From: Alcaligenes ammonioxydans
Lineage (GTDB): Bacteria; Pseudomonadota; Gammaproteobacteria; Burkholderiales; Burkholderiaceae_B
Assembly: GCF_019343455.1 (NCBI RefSeq)
Contig: NZ_CP049362.1
Span: forward strand, 930,001 to 994,000
Direction of reading: 5' to 3'
Length of the DNA stretch: 64,000 nt
In this document: one piece after another, positions 62,342 to 64,000 of the stretch
Layout: each line of letters starts with the position of its first letter
Position numbering within the stretch: the stretch's first letter is position 1
Notes under the pieces: generated by a model
Told to the model about the DNA's origin: nothing
The model's input: the letters and a program-made list of their open reading frames with translations, nothing else
The model's database searches: none
Program-made: the position numbers and the translations under genes

Positions 62342-62638
62342 TTATGCACATCTTTTGTGGATAAGCCGATCGATAGCATGAAGGACCAGGTCCGGGGAAA
62401 AAAATGGTAAAGAATTGTCGATTCTCTGATCGGGTTTGTTAAGTTGTTGAAATTGTTTAGATAAATGCACTGATTCACGGTTTATCCTGTGACTTGTCCA
62501 CATTTTATGGGGATAAGATTGCGGGTGTTGAGGCATTTGGCCGTTTTCTGCCCGCCCGTTTTAAGTGGCTGATACTACGAACGGTTTTTCTGATTTGCCC
62601 AGTTTTTCCTACGAGCTATCCACAGTTTTCGTGGATAA
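62342..62638. other. Cluster of three inverted DnaA-box pairs (origin-like or DnaA-titration region)
   Basis: Six 9-mers match the DnaA box TTATNCACA with at most one mismatch, arranged as three head-to-head pairs, each separated by exactly five bases: TTATGCACA (62342) with TGTGGATAA (62356); TTGTCCACA (62494) with TGGGGATAA (62508); CTATCCACA (62616) with CGTGGATAA (62630). The right partner is always followed by G. The 500-base gap contains no gene. It could be an origin-like region, a DnaA-binding control site, or operators of another regulator. The usual origin neighbours dnaA, dnaN, gyrB, rpmH, gidA are not in the window. Confidence 0.6.
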
Positions 62639-62759
62639 GATCACGCGTTTGAGCAGCTTGGGTTCCCCTCAGTCTCAAGGCTATGATGCACACGAGCAAT
62701 GTTGACCTTTAGCGGCCAGTCCCTTCGGTTCTTTGCCATTTTCTTCAGGAGAGTGAAAC

Positions 62760-63593
62760 GTGGAAAAATTGCAAGTCTGGATGACAGAATTTCCCGCTGT
62801 GGTCGCGATTGGGCTTAACGTCGTGATCGCGTTGTTGATTCTGATTATTGGCTGGTGGCTGTCAGCCGTTGCCGGCCGGGCCATCAAGCGAATGGCAGCC
62901 AGCTCCCCCCGTGTGGACCCCACCATCGTGCCTATGGCCCAGTCGGTCACGGTCTGGACGATCCGTATTTTTGTACTGATTGCGGTGCTGGCACGCTTTG
63001 GCGTCCAGACAGCCAGCATTATTGCGGTGCTGGGTGCGGCTGGCCTGGCAGTGGGTTTGGCCCTGCAGAACACCCTGCAAAACATTGCCGCTGGCATCAT
63101 GTTGTTGATGCTGCGCCCTTTGCGTGCGGGTGAGTTCGTGTCGGTTGTGGGCAAAGGGGATGGTACGGTACAGGAAGTGGGCTTGTTCTTGACCCGCTTC
63201 GAGCAGGTCGATGGCATTCAGTTTACGTTGCCCAACAGTCTGATCTGGGGCAATCCCATCATCAATTACAGCCGCAATACGACTCGTCGTCTGGATTTTG
63301 GTGTGGGTGTCCGGTACGGTGACGACCTGGATCTGGCCTTGAAGTTGCTGCAAAACCTGCTGGACGAAAACGACAAGGTTTTGAAGGACCCGGCCCCTCA
63401 AGTGATGGTTATGGAGTACAAGGATAGCGTCATTACGGTCAATCTGCGTGCCTGGATCAGTGCCGCTGACTTCTGGGATACCCGCTTTCACTTGTTCCGT
63501 CGCGCGATTCAAGTGCTGAATGAAGCTGGTTTGCAAACCCCGGTTCCCGTACGGGAAATCGTGCAATCGGGCGGCGATAAAAAAGCGGCCTGA
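62760..63593 (+). CDS. mscS: Small-conductance mechanosensitive channel MscS
   Basis: 277-residue inner-membrane channel that releases solutes on osmotic downshock. Three membrane helices (about 15-35, 60-80, 90-115); the pore helix shows the Gly/Ala packing pattern AVLGAAGLAVGLALQNTLQNIAAGIMLL. The cytoplasmic beta domain follows (VEVGLFLTRF-type, LPNSLIWGNPIINYSR). The GTG start is fixed by AGGAG eight bases upstream. A terminator follows. Confidence 0.93.
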   Translation: MEKLQVWMTEFPAVVAIGLNVVIALLILIIGWWLSAVAGRAIKRMAASSPRVDPTIVPMAQSVTVWTIRIFVLIAVLARFGVQTASIIAVLGAAGLAVGLALQNTLQNIAAGIMLLMLRPLRAGEFVSVVGKGDGTVQEVGLFLTRFEQVDGIQFTLPNSLIWGNPIINYSRNTTRRLDFGVGVRYGDDLDLALKLLQNLLDENDKVLKDPAPQVMVMEYKDSVITVNLRAWISAADFWDTRFHLFRRAIQVLNEAGLQTPVPVREIVQSGGDKKAA

Positions 63594-63680
63594 GCCGGAT
63601 GGCCGCCGAGGCCGGATATCGAGCCGTTTCAGTGGTCAGGATAGCCACGTCTAGTGTGGTTGCAGATAGCAGCAAAAATG

Positions 63681-63718
63681 CCCCAAGCCTTGCGATCAGC
63701 AGCTTGGGGTTTTTTTTT
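63681..63718 (+). terminator. Terminator of mscS
   Basis: CCCCAAGC/GCTTGGGG stem with a 13-base loop and nine T. Confidence 0.92.
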
Positions 63719-63801
63719 CGGGTTAGCCTGCATTGGAGGCAGAGAGCGCTTCCTCCATACTGTACGCTTTGCCTGAACGCCACCCCTATCGCTCCCCCAC
63801 G

Positions 63802-64000
63802 ATGTTTCTGATCGACGAAAAAATTACGGTACGACGTTTGGAAGTTTTGTTGGCCTTTTTGGAGGCTGGCACGATTTCCCGTGCGGCGGACCAGTTGGGT
63901 ACCAGTGCGGTCAGTGTTCATCGGGCATTGAAAAGCCTGGAAGAAGGCTTGCGGTGCCCCTTGTTCTTGCAGGAGGGGCGTAATCTGGTACCTCAGGACT
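63802..64000 (+). CDS. LysR-family regulator (3' truncated by window edge), MdcR-like
   Basis: The first 66 codons are present, open to the window end. The N-terminal helix-turn-helix is clear (VRRLEVLLAFLEAGTISRAADQLGTSAVSVHRALKSLEEGLRCPLF). The combination SVHRALKSLEEGLRCPLF and EGRNLVP resembles MdcR, the LysR regulator of malonate utilisation genes; that would predict an mdc cluster nearby, outside the window. The call of LysR is firm, the MdcR assignment tentative. Confidence 0.75.
   Translation, partial: MFLIDEKITVRRLEVLLAFLEAGTISRAADQLGTSAVSVHRALKSLEEGLRCPLFLQEGRNLVPQD

Overview
The window is a piece of a betaproteobacterial chromosome. Moderate-to-high GC, a Bug-type tricarboxylate-transporter receptor, many LysR regulators, BenE, a fused indolepyruvate oxidoreductase and tRNA genes with encoded CCA point to Alcaligenaceae, most likely an Alcaligenes-like organism. 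That placement is inference from gene content; no rRNA is present. No prophage, insertion sequence or integrase is visible.

Layout. 1-3.6 kb: phosphate ABC transporter pstS(partial)-pstC-pstA-pstB, without phoU. 3.8-9.4 kb: an acyl-CoA synthetase, two small PepSY-type secreted proteins, a PhoP/PhoQ-like two-component pair and a DoxX protein. 9.5-11.6 kb: a signal-less solute-binding-fold protein, and a LysR regulator divergent from a PACE drug-efflux protein. 11.7-14.8 kb: two identical tRNA-Pro genes bracket a module of Tat-exported flavin amine oxidase, cytochrome c and DUF421 protein. 14.9-23 kb: an LTA-synthase-like phosphotransferase, a fused indolepyruvate oxidoreductase with divergent LysR, and outer-membrane phospholipase A. 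23.2-33.2 kb: tRNA-Arg, DUF485-actP acetate uptake, PaaX-like regulator, cardiolipin synthase, tRNA-His, a YciO-like protein, a site-2 protease, and dapA-bamC. 33.4-38.7 kb: a Fur-box-preceded miniature sigma/anti-sigma pair meets head-on a biotin operon P450-bioF-bioA-bioD. 38.7-39.25 kb: an AT-rich gap holding a type I-F-like CRISPR remnant. 39.3-45 kb: BenE, a hexanucleotide repeat, the ribosomal-protein hydroxylase RoxA and mutS. 45.1-53.8 kb: an iron-type cell-surface signalling and transport locus, sigma-FecR-TonB receptor-MacA-MacB-outer membrane factor. 53.8-62.3 kb: nagB-like deaminase, ABC exporter, a gamma-glutamyltransferase-like enzyme with a Bug receptor, LysR plus luciferase-like monooxygenase, and a methyltransferase. 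62.3-62.7 kb: a gap with three inverted pairs of DnaA-box-like sequences. 62.8-64 kb: an MscS channel and the start of another LysR gene.

Most notable: (1) a nearly canonical type I-F CRISPR repeat followed by a spacer of exactly 32 nt and two decayed repeats, with no cas genes; (2) a complete-looking, Fur-box-preceded gene pair encoding only sigma region 4 and only the cytoplasmic/transmembrane part of a FecR anti-sigma factor; (3) three evenly built inverted DnaA-box pairs in one gap; (4) a P450 placed first in a biotin operon, like BioI; (5) an exported amine oxidase translationally coupled to a cytochrome c, suggesting a periplasmic amine dehydrogenase rather than an oxidase.
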